Origin: Chitinophaga sp. XS-30
GTDB lineage: Bacteria > Bacteroidota > Bacteroidia > Chitinophagales > Chitinophagaceae
Assembly: GCF_008086345.1 (NCBI RefSeq)
Contig: NZ_CP043006.1
Location: 248,001-312,000 of the forward strand
DNA length: 64,000 nt
Direction of reading: 5' to 3'
Shown here: positions 18,888-27,328 of the stretch, one piece after another
How positions within the stretch are numbered: position 1 is the stretch's first letter
Layout: each line of letters starts with the position of its first letter
Position numbers and translations under genes: made by a program
The notes under the pieces: generated by a model
The model's input: only the letters and a program-made list of their open reading frames with translations
What the model was told of the DNA's origin: nothing
Database searches by the model: none

Positions 18888-19481
18888 TCAATCCTGCCGG
18901 AAGAGGCAGCTGTAAAGACTTGTGAGCAAAATGGCATGTTCCTGCATATACTTTCTGAGAAAAGCGATGGAACGAACGATGTAGTCTTTCACAGCCGCGC
19001 GGCTCACGCCCATCTGACGGCTGATCTCCTCGTGGCTGAGGCCCTTTTCCCGGCTTAAGCGGAAGGCTTTCTGCTGCTGTGGCGGCAGCCTGCGGATACC
19101 GGCTTCCACCACGGATTGCAGTTCCTTCAGTTCAGTCCGTATCCCGGCATCTTCGGCCGCAACGGCCATACGGGAACTGAGGTAATGCTGGTAAGCGTCT
19201 TCCAGCTTCATCCGGCTCATTTTCTTGAAGATGAGGTTCCGGGCGCAGACGAACAGAAAACCGTCCAGGCTTTGGATACCCGCCGCTTTTTCGCGGTATT
19301 GCCAGAGCTGGAGAAACACTTCCTGGGAAATGTCCTGCGCCAGCTGCGGGGATTTTGTCAGCACCAGGGCCGAGGCGTACACCTTATTCCAGTAATGATC
19401 AAATAACTTGCAGAAAGCGTCCTCACTTCCCGCAGCCATCTCGTGGAGCAATAGTTGGTCAGTATAAGGTGAATTTGACAA
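18888..19481 (-). CDS. ECF-type RNA polymerase sigma factor (first locus)
   Basis: 197 residues if translation starts at TTG 19481 (MSNSPYTDQLLLHEMAAGSE). The frame is open to an ATG at 19583, but the extra 34 residues resemble no sigma factor and their DNA is AT-rich leader-like sequence containing TATATTTC, near the -7 consensus. Region 2: AFCKLFDHYWNKVYASALVL and DISQEVFLQLWQYRE. Region 4: IRRLPPQQQKAFRLSREKGL with the helix-turn-helix LSHEEISRQMGVSRAAVKDY. It should direct RNA polymerase to the susC promoter of its own locus when released by FecR. It is 201 bases upstream of the fecR gene. The exact start is uncertain. Confidence 0.88.
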   Translation of the reverse strand: MSNSPYTDQLLLHEMAAGSEDAFCKLFDHYWNKVYASALVLTKSPQLAQDISQEVFLQLWQYREKAAGIQSLDGFLFVCARNLIFKKMSRMKLEDAYQHYLSSRMAVAAEDAGIRTELKELQSVVEAGIRRLPPQQQKAFRLSREKGLSHEEISRQMGVSRAAVKDYIVRSIAFLRKYMQEHAILLTSLYSCLFRQD

Positions 19482-19667
19482 ATAAACAGCTACTTTATGA
19501 AGTAAATTTACGAAATATAACCACCCCAAAATAGCATTCAGGGGGAATTGCGCAACCTGCTCCGTCATGCTCCCCTGCAGCATGGTTATATTCCAAAAGG
19601 ATCGCAGCGACCGTCAGCGCAAGCGGACGACACAGATACCGGTCTCAAGCTGCGGTATGACGGGAAA

Positions 19668-20330
19668 TCATGCCCCCCGCTCCATCACACTCCCCTGTAA
19701 AAACGTCATCTTCTCGAACGATGCCGTTTCTTTAAACCCTGCATTCAGCCACAACTCCTTGGATACAGGATTGGCGTACAATATTTTCAAGGGCCGCTCC
19801 TTCCGCTGCAGACTGTCCAGCACCTGCTGAATGAACGCCTCCATGATCCGGTCGTTAAAAGGATTGAAGAGGAAGATAACGCCGATAGATTCCGGGATGG
19901 AATAATAACGGGCATCTGTACAATTAATCGTTACAGTAACACCCGGATGCCGCTTTTCCAGGATGCCCTTCACGGCAAAAGAAGCGCTGCATAGCTCAGG
20001 CGCAAATTCCACACCATGTATATCGGAAAAACCGTTCCCGGCGGCAATAGCCAGCACGCGGCCCAGGCCGGAGCCCACATCCAGGAAACCGGTCTTTTTA
20101 TCTTCCGGTCTCAACTGGTCAAACAGCCTGCTCGCAGAATAATAGTTGACAGGCTCATATATCGTAATAAAATCCCGGTCCTCTTCACTGACAACACCGG
20201 CCAGGCTACTGGTACCTGTTGTGCGGATACCATACTTCCGCTCCCCTGCGATCTCATGCCGGATCACAAAGCAGGCCAGGCCGAAACCCCAGTGCCACCA
20301 GTAATAAAGAAAATAGGATATATACCTCAT
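19668..20330 (-). CDS. Class I SAM-dependent methyltransferase-like protein
   Basis: 220 residues from the ATG at 20330; a GTG lies one codon upstream. The SAM-binding motif I is GFLDVGSGLGRVLAIA (about 81-96), followed by an acidic motif II end (HGVEFAPEL) and a post-motif VIFLFNPFNDRIMEAFIQ with the NPF element where many small-molecule methyltransferases have NPP or DPP. The N-terminus is rich in aromatic residues (YISYFLYYWWHWGFGLACFV) and could be membrane-associated. The substrate is unknown. It is transcribed toward the sigma gene of the first locus and lies downstream of the amidohydrolase gene, separated by 61 bases, possibly in one transcript. Confidence 0.75.
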   Translation of the reverse strand: MRYISYFLYYWWHWGFGLACFVIRHEIAGERKYGIRTTGTSSLAGVVSEEDRDFITIYEPVNYYSASRLFDQLRPEDKKTGFLDVGSGLGRVLAIAAGNGFSDIHGVEFAPELCSASFAVKGILEKRHPGVTVTINCTDARYYSIPESIGVIFLFNPFNDRIMEAFIQQVLDSLQRKERPLKILYANPVSKELWLNAGFKETASFEKMTFLQGSVMERGA

Positions 20331-20391
20331 CACCTGAAGTTACGGCGATTTGGGAAGAAGATAAAACCGGGAAAGGCGGGAGTGTTCTTCT

Positions 20392-21483
20392 TTATTCAAA
20401 AAGGCTTTTATCAATATTCGGAATGATCTTCAACGCATTCCGGAAATACACTTTCTTCAGTATGTTATCCGGCAGGTTCATGCCGTACATGCGCCAGAAA
20501 GCATGGTATTTTTTATGATAAGGAAAATATTCGTCCGCCGTTTCCAGCACCCGGAAATAGGTGGAATATTCCGCGGGCTGCCAGGAATCCTTGCCGAACA
20601 GTATCCTGTCCTGGTACTTTTCGAAAAACTTCCGCGCCGCAATGGGCTGCCGCCCCAGTTCTGCGATCACGGCGCCGAACTCCACATACATATGCGGTAT
20701 TTCCTCCATCAGCTCCGCGAGATGTGCCAGATCATTTGCATACCAGCCGAAATGGGCATTGATGAAAGTAGTGCGCGGATGTTTTTTGAACATCCGGTGC
20801 TGCTCCGCAATGATCTGCTCCCAGGGTGCGGGATTGTCCGGCCCTCTTCTCCGGCCGGGATGCGTTTTCAGCTCCAGCCAGCGTTCGTTCTGATCATCCG
20901 CTGGGTACCAGAATGGCTTGGGATCAGCCGCATGGATCAGTACCGGTATTTTCAGCGCTCCGCATTTCTCCCAGATGGCATCCAGGCGGGGATCGTCTAT
21001 CGCTACCCGTTTCCCCGTGTTGTCCCTTACACTGAGGCCAAGGTTCTTGAACACCTTCAGCCCGTTTGCGCCGTTCTTCACATCAGTTTCCAGCTGCTGC
21101 ACCGCTTTTTCCGTCCAGCCGGGTTCTCCGATGCCATTAAAACTGATATTGGCGAAAACGATGAATCGCTTCGGCGCATGCGCCCGGATATTATCGGTTT
21201 GCCTTTTCAACCCCTCGCCGTTACCACCGCTCAGGTTCACCATCACTTTCATGTTCAGGGCATCCATATCCTTCAGCACGCCATTGAGGTTCCCCGAACC
21301 GAGGCTCCGCTGATGGTTATGCACATCAATAAAAGGGAATTTCGCTTTGGAGAGCTTATGTTCCGGCACGACCAGCGTAGACGGGGGATCATATTGTTCA
21401 AAATCCATGCGTTGCCCGTCCTGTGCATACAACAGGCCGGCGCAAATGCATAAAGGGGCGGCGAGGGTAATAGATTTCCACAT
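20392..21483 (-). CDS. Periplasmic amidohydrolase-family (PF04909-type) hydrolase
   Basis: 363 residues with a signal peptide (about 1-20, ending in LLYAQ). The metal-dependent TIM-barrel pattern is seen as FPFIDVHNHQRSLG (HxH), IPVLIHAADP (His), TTFINAHFGWYANDLAHLAE (His) and RILFGKDSW (Asp), in the order expected for the amidohydrolase_2 family, which includes decarboxylases and lactonases. The substrate cannot be told. Homologues in soil Bacteroidota often accompany sugar or aromatic degradation genes. It is divergent from the serine hydrolase gene across a 100-base region that contains a 9-base palindrome. The methyltransferase gene follows 61 bases later. Confidence 0.85.
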   Translation of the reverse strand: MWKSITLAAPLCICAGLLYAQDGQRMDFEQYDPPSTLVVPEHKLSKAKFPFIDVHNHQRSLGSGNLNGVLKDMDALNMKVMVNLSGGNGEGLKRQTDNIRAHAPKRFIVFANISFNGIGEPGWTEKAVQQLETDVKNGANGLKVFKNLGLSVRDNTGKRVAIDDPRLDAIWEKCGALKIPVLIHAADPKPFWYPADDQNERWLELKTHPGRRRGPDNPAPWEQIIAEQHRMFKKHPRTTFINAHFGWYANDLAHLAELMEEIPHMYVEFGAVIAELGRQPIAARKFFEKYQDRILFGKDSWQPAEYSTYFRVLETADEYFPYHKKYHAFWRMYGMNLPDNILKKVYFRNALKIIPNIDKSLFE

Positions 21484-21508
21484 ACAATAAATCTATATAA
21501 TATTTCGT

Positions 21509-21533
21509 GCTTGTCATAATGGAAATGACAAGC
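21509..21533. promoter_or_regulatory. Palindromic operator-like site between divergent genes
   Basis: Perfect inverted repeat GCTTGTCAT / ATGACAAGC with a seven-base spacer, located between the start codons of the amidohydrolase and the serine hydrolase. No T-run follows on either strand, so a terminator is unlikely and a regulator binding site is plausible. No candidate regulator gene is adjacent. Confidence 0.45.
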
Positions 21534-21584
21534 GGCGATAGTTGCCGGAATTTTTTTCCTATATTGATGATAACTCGCATCAAT

Positions 21585-22937
21585 ATGAAAAAAACAAGCT
21601 CCGCCCTGTTCACCCTGTTACTCCTTGCCGCTTCTGCCCACAGCCAGCAAATACCCGCCCGGCTGGATACACTCATCACCGCCTGGGCTGACCAGTATAA
21701 ATTCAACGGCACCGTGCTCGTGGCCCGCAAAGGTGAAATACTGCTCCATAAAGGATATGGATACCGGAATGTGAAAGACAGCATTCTTCATGATCAGCAT
21801 TCCGTATTCCAGCTTGGCTCCGTTACCAAACAGTTTACGGCTTCCATTGTGCTGAAATTGCAGGAAGAACGCAAGCTTGGCATACAAGACAAGATCAGCA
21901 AATATTTCCCCGGGTATCCGAAAGGCGACAGCATTACCATCACCAACCTGCTCTCCCATACCTCCGGCATCTATAATTATACGAATGATCCGGCCTTCAT
22001 GGCCAACGAAGTAAGCAAGCCCGCCAGCAGGGAAAAAATGATAGCGCTGTTCCGGGACAAGCCACTGCAGTTTTCTCCAGGTACACAATACAGTTACTCC
22101 AATTCCGGCTACAGTCTGCTGGGGTATATCATTGCCGATGCCACCGGTATGCCATATGAACAGGTGGTGCGCCGGTATATTTTCGGGCCCTTGCAGATGA
22201 CGCATAGCGGTTTCGATTTCACGCATTTGTCCAATCCCGAAAAAGCAACGGGTTATTTCAACCTTACCGAAAGCGGCGCAATGCCCGCCCCTATTGTGGA
22301 TTCTTCAGTTTCCTACGCCGCCGGGGCCATCTATTCCACTACGGGCGATCTGTACAAATGGCACCAATCCCTGCTGCAGCACAGTATCATCTCTGCGGCA
22401 TCCTTAAAGCAGGCGCTTACCCGGTACAAAGACAAGTATGGTTTTGGCTGGATCATCGATTCCATTGCAGGGAAAGAAGTGGTGCTGCATGGCGGCGGCA
22501 TTCACGGGTTTAACTCATTCATGGCTTCCATATTGGAAGATGATATATGCGTGGTAATGCTGAACAATTTTTCCAATCCCCATCTGGACAAGATATCCAA
22601 AGACATCTTTGCCATATTGTACAACCTCCCCTATCAACTGCCGAAACAGCGGATTGCCATTGCATTGCCTGCCGGCAGCCTGGAACAATACACCGGCGTT
22701 TACGAACTGTCGCCTGCGTTCCGGATCACTTTTACCGTAAAGGATGGCAAGCTGACCGGGCAACCCACCAACCAGTCCCCAGCCACGCTCTACGCGGAGC
22801 GGGAAGATCATTTTTTCCTGAAAGCCGTGGATGCGCAGGTCCGTTTCACGAGAGACAGCAGCCATCATGTGAACGGCATGATCCTGTACCAGAACGGTAG
22901 AGAAATGCCCGGCCGGAAAATGCCCATAGAAGATTGA
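21585..22937 (+). CDS. Serine beta-lactamase-like hydrolase (class C / AmpC-EstB fold), exported
   Basis: 450 residues from the ATG at 21585, where a signal peptide begins (MKKTSSALFTLLLLAASAHS). The active-site motifs of the beta-lactamase/transpeptidase-like family are all present: SVTK (S79-K82 in FQLGSVTKQF), YSN (171-173 in QYSYSNSGYSLLGY) and HGG (302-304 in VVLHGGGIHGF). A C-terminal extension of about 130 residues resembles the DUF3471-type module often found after this domain. Family members are esterases, D-aminopeptidases or peptidases acting in the periplasm, and few hydrolyse beta-lactams. It is a single-gene unit, divergent from the amidohydrolase gene. Confidence 0.9.
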   Translation: MKKTSSALFTLLLLAASAHSQQIPARLDTLITAWADQYKFNGTVLVARKGEILLHKGYGYRNVKDSILHDQHSVFQLGSVTKQFTASIVLKLQEERKLGIQDKISKYFPGYPKGDSITITNLLSHTSGIYNYTNDPAFMANEVSKPASREKMIALFRDKPLQFSPGTQYSYSNSGYSLLGYIIADATGMPYEQVVRRYIFGPLQMTHSGFDFTHLSNPEKATGYFNLTESGAMPAPIVDSSVSYAAGAIYSTTGDLYKWHQSLLQHSIISAASLKQALTRYKDKYGFGWIIDSIAGKEVVLHGGGIHGFNSFMASILEDDICVVMLNNFSNPHLDKISKDIFAILYNLPYQLPKQRIAIALPAGSLEQYTGVYELSPAFRITFTVKDGKLTGQPTNQSPATLYAEREDHFFLKAVDAQVRFTRDSSHHVNGMILYQNGREMPGRKMPIED

Positions 22938-23013
22938 TCCGTTTGTTCCCAAAACCGTTCCCTGCATTCCGGATGCAGTGAGCTGCCTTATCTTCCCATA
23001 GTTACAAAAACCC

Positions 23014-23961
23014 ATGCCCAGCACCCAAACAGCGCACACTGTAAACCTGCGCACAGATATAATCCTGCCAGCATACCTGGATATGACCATGGAAGACCGG
23101 CCCGGTGAACACTGGAAAGATATTCCGGGATTCAAAAACCGTTTTCAGATCTCCAGCCACGGCAGAATAAAACGCATGGCCCGGAAGATACTGGACACAC
23201 AGGGCGGCGCGTACACCCTGCCCGCTATGATCCGTAAGGCCGTGGTCAATAAAGACCGGAACTTCCATACGCTGGACTGGACCTATCGCCTGCAGATCGT
23301 ACTGCAATACCGGAACCGGAAATATTCTTTCCAGGTAGCGAGACTGCTTTACCATTGCTTTGTGCAGCCATTCCACCTGAAAGATGCTTCACTGGTCGTA
23401 TCCACTTTGAATCTTGACGGGCTGGACCTCCGGCCGGAAAATCTCGTGCTGCTGACCCAGTCCGAAAAATGCCGGCGCCCGTATCATACCGGCCGGCAAA
23501 GCAGCCATTTGTCCACCGACAAGTTCAGGCTCATTGCCGCTATTGAAGCTTCAAAGAAAAAGACGAACATCATGGTATCCCAATACGATGCCGGCGGGCG
23601 TTATATCGCTACTTTTCCCAGCATTACGGAGGCTGCGCGGAGCACGGGCATCTGTTATGCTTCCATCGCTTATGCCGCGCGGCAGCCCGCACGGAAAGCG
23701 GGCGGCTTTTTCTGGCGGAAAGGCGATGCCAACAAGATCAATCTGAAACAGGTGCAGGAGATCATCCGGAAGCGGCAGGTGCTTTACCGGGAAAAGAAAG
23801 GGATAAAGGTGATGCAATGCGATGCCGCGGGGAATGTCATCGCGTTCTTTTCCGCCATTTCAGACGCCGCGAAGAAAACGGGGATCAGTCATAAAACCAT
23901 TGCGAACGCCCTCAAAAGAGGGGATTCCGGCATTGGCGGCCGGGTCTGGAAAAGGCAGTAA
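23014..23961 (+). CDS. NUMOD4 / NUMOD1-repeat protein with a degenerate HNH core
   Basis: 315 residues. A NUMOD4 motif (32-54, EHWKDIPGFKNRFQISSHGR) is followed by a region aligned with HNH homing-type nucleases (105-150, VARLLYHCF then VVSTLNLDGLDLRPENLVLL). The family pattern there is VNHIDGNKLNN; here the His is replaced and the Asn-Asn pair is altered, so cleavage activity is doubtful. Two NUMOD1 DNA-binding modules follow (188-236, YIATFPSITEAARSTGI, and 266-313, VIAFFSAISDAAKKTGIS), which are internal repeats of each other. It is a free-standing gene, not inside an intron or intein. Such proteins are either relics of homing endonucleases or domesticated DNA-binding proteins. Its stop codon overlaps the A-run of the convergent TlpA operon terminator. 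Confidence 0.82.
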   Translation: MPSTQTAHTVNLRTDIILPAYLDMTMEDRPGEHWKDIPGFKNRFQISSHGRIKRMARKILDTQGGAYTLPAMIRKAVVNKDRNFHTLDWTYRLQIVLQYRNRKYSFQVARLLYHCFVQPFHLKDASLVVSTLNLDGLDLRPENLVLLTQSEKCRRPYHTGRQSSHLSTDKFRLIAAIEASKKKTNIMVSQYDAGGRYIATFPSITEAARSTGICYASIAYAARQPARKAGGFFWRKGDANKINLKQVQEIIRKRQVLYREKKGIKVMQCDAAGNVIAFFSAISDAAKKTGISHKTIANALKRGDSGIGGRVWKRQ

Positions 23962-23991
23962 AAAAACCGCCACGGCTGTTGCCGCAGCGGT
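23960..23991 (-). terminator. Rho-independent terminator of the second SusCD locus
   Basis: On the minus strand a GC-rich stem (ACCGC / GCGGT, continued after a 2x2 internal loop by GGC / GCC) is followed by seven T residues. It lies just past the stop of the TlpA-like gene, the last gene of the second locus, and overlaps the end of the convergent NUMOD gene. Confidence 0.7.
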
Positions 23992-24023
23992 ATTCCCACG
24001 TCTGCATATACCAGGGGTTCCCA

Positions 24024-25805
24024 TTATTCTTTGTTGCGCGCCATCTCTATCTGCAGCCTCAGCTTCATTTCCACGTCCGGCCCTTCAAATCCGATATTCC
24101 CGAACCGGATATGACCGCTTTTGTCGATCACATAAGTAGCGGGGATCACGGTGAATTTGAACTTGTCTCCGATCGCCGGGTCTGTATTATAATACACGGG
24201 GAAAGTATATTTTTTATTCCCGCTCCATCCCTGGGCATCCGCCAGCGTATTGCGGGCGCCGCTGTTGACGATCATGAACGCCACATCCGGGTCGTTCCGG
24301 TATTGATCGTACAGTTTTTGCAGGTAGGGCATCTCCTGCATGCAGGGAATGCACCAGGTGGCCCAGAAATCGATCACCACGATCTTTCCTTTGAGCGAAG
24401 CAGGGTCCAGCGGCCGGCCGTTCATATCCACAAAAGTGTTCAGCGGCGGCGCCGGTTTGCGGATCTCCTGTTTCGCTATCCTGGCCTGCATATCCCGCTC
24501 CCGCAAAGCTTCCAGCTCCTGTAATTCCCGGGTACGCCCCGTAGCAGAGTAGAACAGGGTGGCGTTATCCACTGTTTCCTTATCTATAGACGATTTTATG
24601 GCCTGTTCCATGCGTTTTGCCGCCGCAGCATCTTTGCCCTGCTTCATATCTATCAGCGCCAGCATGGAGTGCAGGTTACCTTTGGCCGTATTGTACACCA
24701 CCTGCCGGGCGCTGTCCGTTGCATAGGGGTAGATATACCCCGTTTCCGGGAAGTAACGGATGATTCCCACCGGAAAGCGCTCCGCCATAGCCAGCGACCG
24801 GGAAGCGAACATCCTTGCGGTATCCAGCGCAATGCCGTTATCCAGCAGGGCCTGCGCAATATCCTTCAGCTTTTCCGGGTAATATGGACTATCATCTTTG
24901 GGGAAGGAAAAGAATCTTGCATGGTACAGCGCTTTGGCACTGTCTTTCCGGGCGGCGTAGAGCGCAAAAAGCCTTTCATGCATCCCGTCGAAATCCGCCG
25001 CATTCTCCCTGTTCTCTTCCTTTAAAGCTGCTTCGTACCTGGCGATCTGTTTTGCTGTGTCTTTTTCCCTGGCAATGGCGGAAGTCAGCAGGTCGCGGCC
25101 GAGACCGGTATGCGGATACCGCTCCAGGGCTACCGCACGGATGGAATCCAGACGGCTGTTCTCCCCGATGATCAGATACCCCATGGTCACCTTGTTCATA
25201 TCTCCCGGTACAGTGGCGGCCGTTTTGAACTTGTCTGCTATCACGCGGTGCGCCTCCGCCCGGAATTTCGCTTTTTCCTTCGGGGTTTTGGCCTTGTTCA
25301 TCTGGTAAGCCAGCAACCGTACTTTCGCCTCATAGTTGTCCGGATAACGTTTCAGCTCCTTCCGGTACTGTTCCTCCTGGCGGGCGCCCAATTGAGGGGA
25401 TTTGCCCATGGCGGAACCAAGACTGTAAGCCCGGTGCAGCTCCGCATTGCATACCGGCACTTTATCCTTATACACACATACTTCGTAGAGCTCATCCGGC
25501 GCTGGCCTGTTCACCGCTTCGCCGCTCTGCAGATAGAAAGAAGCAAAGGTGGCGTAACGGGCAAGCTTGAACGAAGTAGTCCAGACGCCGTTCTGCGCTT
25601 TCATTTTGATGCGGTAAGGCACATCATAGAAAGTAGAATAGGGGAACACCAGCGTCACTTCCGCCGCGTCCGCAGGAATGCCTTTACCATCGGGATTATA
25701 GGTCACCGTCACAGTCTGACCACGCTCCGGGAAGGCCGGAGCAATGGTCACCTGTGCTTGTGCGACAGTAAAGGGTAACAACATCAAAAACAAGATTCTT
25801 TTCAT
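24024..25805 (-). CDS. TlpA-like periplasmic thioredoxin with a large N-terminal helical region (second locus)
   Basis: 593 residues with a signal peptide (MKRILFLMLLPFTVAQAQ). Residues 20-130 look like an Ig-like domain (ITIAPAFPERGQTVTVTYNP-type start). The middle (about 140-425) is helical and TPR-like with many Lys and Arg. The C-terminal thioredoxin domain begins near 455 and has the redox motif WCIPC (484-488), a cis-Pro segment TVIPATYVIDKSGHIRF and VVIDFWATW. TlpA-type proteins reduce or exchange disulfides in the periplasm. The gene follows susD of the second locus by 91 bases in the same direction and ends at a terminator, so it belongs to that operon, although no disulfide-rich client is seen. 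A link to import of peptide-like ligands is only a guess. Confidence 0.88.
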   Translation of the reverse strand: MKRILFLMLLPFTVAQAQVTIAPAFPERGQTVTVTYNPDGKGIPADAAEVTLVFPYSTFYDVPYRIKMKAQNGVWTTSFKLARYATFASFYLQSGEAVNRPAPDELYEVCVYKDKVPVCNAELHRAYSLGSAMGKSPQLGARQEEQYRKELKRYPDNYEAKVRLLAYQMNKAKTPKEKAKFRAEAHRVIADKFKTAATVPGDMNKVTMGYLIIGENSRLDSIRAVALERYPHTGLGRDLLTSAIAREKDTAKQIARYEAALKEENRENAADFDGMHERLFALYAARKDSAKALYHARFFSFPKDDSPYYPEKLKDIAQALLDNGIALDTARMFASRSLAMAERFPVGIIRYFPETGYIYPYATDSARQVVYNTAKGNLHSMLALIDMKQGKDAAAAKRMEQAIKSSIDKETVDNATLFYSATGRTRELQELEALRERDMQARIAKQEIRKPAPPLNTFVDMNGRPLDPASLKGKIVVIDFWATWCIPCMQEMPYLQKLYDQYRNDPDVAFMIVNSGARNTLADAQGWSGNKKYTFPVYYNTDPAIGDKFKFTVIPATYVIDKSGHIRFGNIGFEGPDVEMKLRLQIEMARNKE

Positions 25806-25896
25806 CCGTCTGTTTTTATTTTTCGGGCCGGCTGTTCAAAACGATCATTCCCCTCTGCGTTTAACGATCATTCAAACATGGCGGCTTCATCATTTA

Positions 25897-27288
25897 TCAG
25901 TTATACCCGTCATTCTGGGTAAGGAATATATTGGTCCTGCGCGCTTCGCTGGAGATGGGATACAGGGTATCTTCCGGCTGCCAGTTGGCGCCTTTGATCG
26001 GACCGAGCACGGCGGTAGAACGGTTGGTACGTTTCAGGTCGAACCAGCGGTGCCCCCATTCACAGAACAGCTCCACTTTCCGCTCCTGCTCAACGGCCAG
26101 GAGAAGGGCCGGTTTGCCGAGCGTTGCATTCAGCGGCAACAGGCCTGCACGGTGACGGATGGAATCGAGGTCCTGCCGCCCCAGGTCCAGCTTGTCCTGC
26201 TGGATGCGGGCTTCCGCGCGGATGAGATACTGTTCGGCCACGCGCATCACCATGGAATATTCGGAAACCGTACCGGAGGTGGTGGTGCGGATCTTGTATT
26301 TGTAAGGATAATACAGGTTAGCGCCTGCTGCGGTCACTACATGGCCCGTCCAGTTCGCTCTCCGTTTGTCGCCGGTTTCGAATTTCGGGATCAGGTGCGT
26401 GGTATCCAGCCGGAACAGCGGGGTACTGGTGGGCGTAACCGGTGTAGAAGTAAACCCTTCCCAGGTGTTGCGGCCTCCGGCAACATTCACCGGCTGCAGC
26501 TGGAACAGGGCTTCGCGGCTGTTGGCGAGGAACACGGTGTTCAGGTCGTCCAGCAATTCATAGCGGCCGTCCTGCAGCACTGCGGTGGCTTCCTGCTCTG
26601 CCAGACCGTATTGCTTCGTGTAGAGGTACACCCTGGCCAGCAATGCGGTGGCAGCGCCTTTGTTCGGGCGTACACGGGTACCTGTGGGATAATCCGCGCC
26701 CATTTTTGTCTTTGCTTCCTTCAGGTCCTCAATGATGCGCGCGTACACCAGCGATGTTTGTTCCCTTGGCTTCACATTGTTCTCCTCATAATCGGTGGAA
26801 ACGATCAGGGGCACATCTCCATACATATTCACGAGGTAGAAATGCAGGAACGCCCGCATGAAATACGCCTCGCCCAGCAACTGGTCCTTTACGGCCGGCG
26901 TCAGGCCGGTTGCTGCGTTCAGGCCTTCTATGCAGGCATTGGTGTGGTAGATGTAAGCATACTGGTCCCGCCACATGCTTTCCACATATTGACTATTGGG
27001 CAGCAGACTGGTGTTGCGGAACACATCGTAATTGGCGAAAGGAGAGAAATAATAAAGGTCATCGGCCTGCATGGCAGTGAGGTAATTCATGAGCACATTC
27101 GCATAAAAATAATTGAATGCGTTCATCCTGGAATACAATCCGGTTACCGCTGCGGTAGCGGTTTTATCACTTGTGAACACAAGGTCGGACACCAGTTCGT
27201 TCTTCGGCAATGGCGTATCCACATACTTGCTGCAGGATGCGAGCAACATGACGGATACGGTGACGATCAATACATAAGTTCTTTTCAT
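25897..27288 (-). CDS. SusD/RagB-family outer membrane lipoprotein (second locus)
   Basis: 463 residues from the ATG at 27288, where a lipoprotein signal starts (MKRTYVLIVTVSVMLLASCS, Cys19). SusD features: DKTATAAVTGLYSRMNAFN near the start, LLGEAYFMRAFLHFYLVNMYG with GDVPLIVSTDYE, and the C-terminal pattern MRVAEQYLIRAEARIQQDK, LDSIRHRAGL and VEQERKVELFCEWGHRWFDL. It binds the ligand over the SusC barrel at the surface. The susC stop lies 40 bases upstream. No glycoside hydrolase is encoded in this locus, so the ligand is not suggested by neighbours. Confidence 0.94.
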   Translation of the reverse strand: MKRTYVLIVTVSVMLLASCSKYVDTPLPKNELVSDLVFTSDKTATAAVTGLYSRMNAFNYFYANVLMNYLTAMQADDLYYFSPFANYDVFRNTSLLPNSQYVESMWRDQYAYIYHTNACIEGLNAATGLTPAVKDQLLGEAYFMRAFLHFYLVNMYGDVPLIVSTDYEENNVKPREQTSLVYARIIEDLKEAKTKMGADYPTGTRVRPNKGAATALLARVYLYTKQYGLAEQEATAVLQDGRYELLDDLNTVFLANSREALFQLQPVNVAGGRNTWEGFTSTPVTPTSTPLFRLDTTHLIPKFETGDKRRANWTGHVVTAAGANLYYPYKYKIRTTTSGTVSEYSMVMRVAEQYLIRAEARIQQDKLDLGRQDLDSIRHRAGLLPLNATLGKPALLLAVEQERKVELFCEWGHRWFDLKRTNRSTAVLGPIKGANWQPEDTLYPISSEARRTNIFLTQNDGYN

Positions 27289-27328
27289 CGGTAATACTAT
27301 ATGTTGATGAATATTGTTTTCGTTAAGA

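Noticed and set aside
22962..22978. CTGCAT / ATGCAG hairpin after the serine hydrolase gene
   Set aside because: Only six pairs and no T-run follows; not called as a terminator.
25744..27294. 516-codon open frame antisense to susD of the second locus
   Set aside because: Exactly mirrors a recognisable SusD gene and has no domain pattern of its own.
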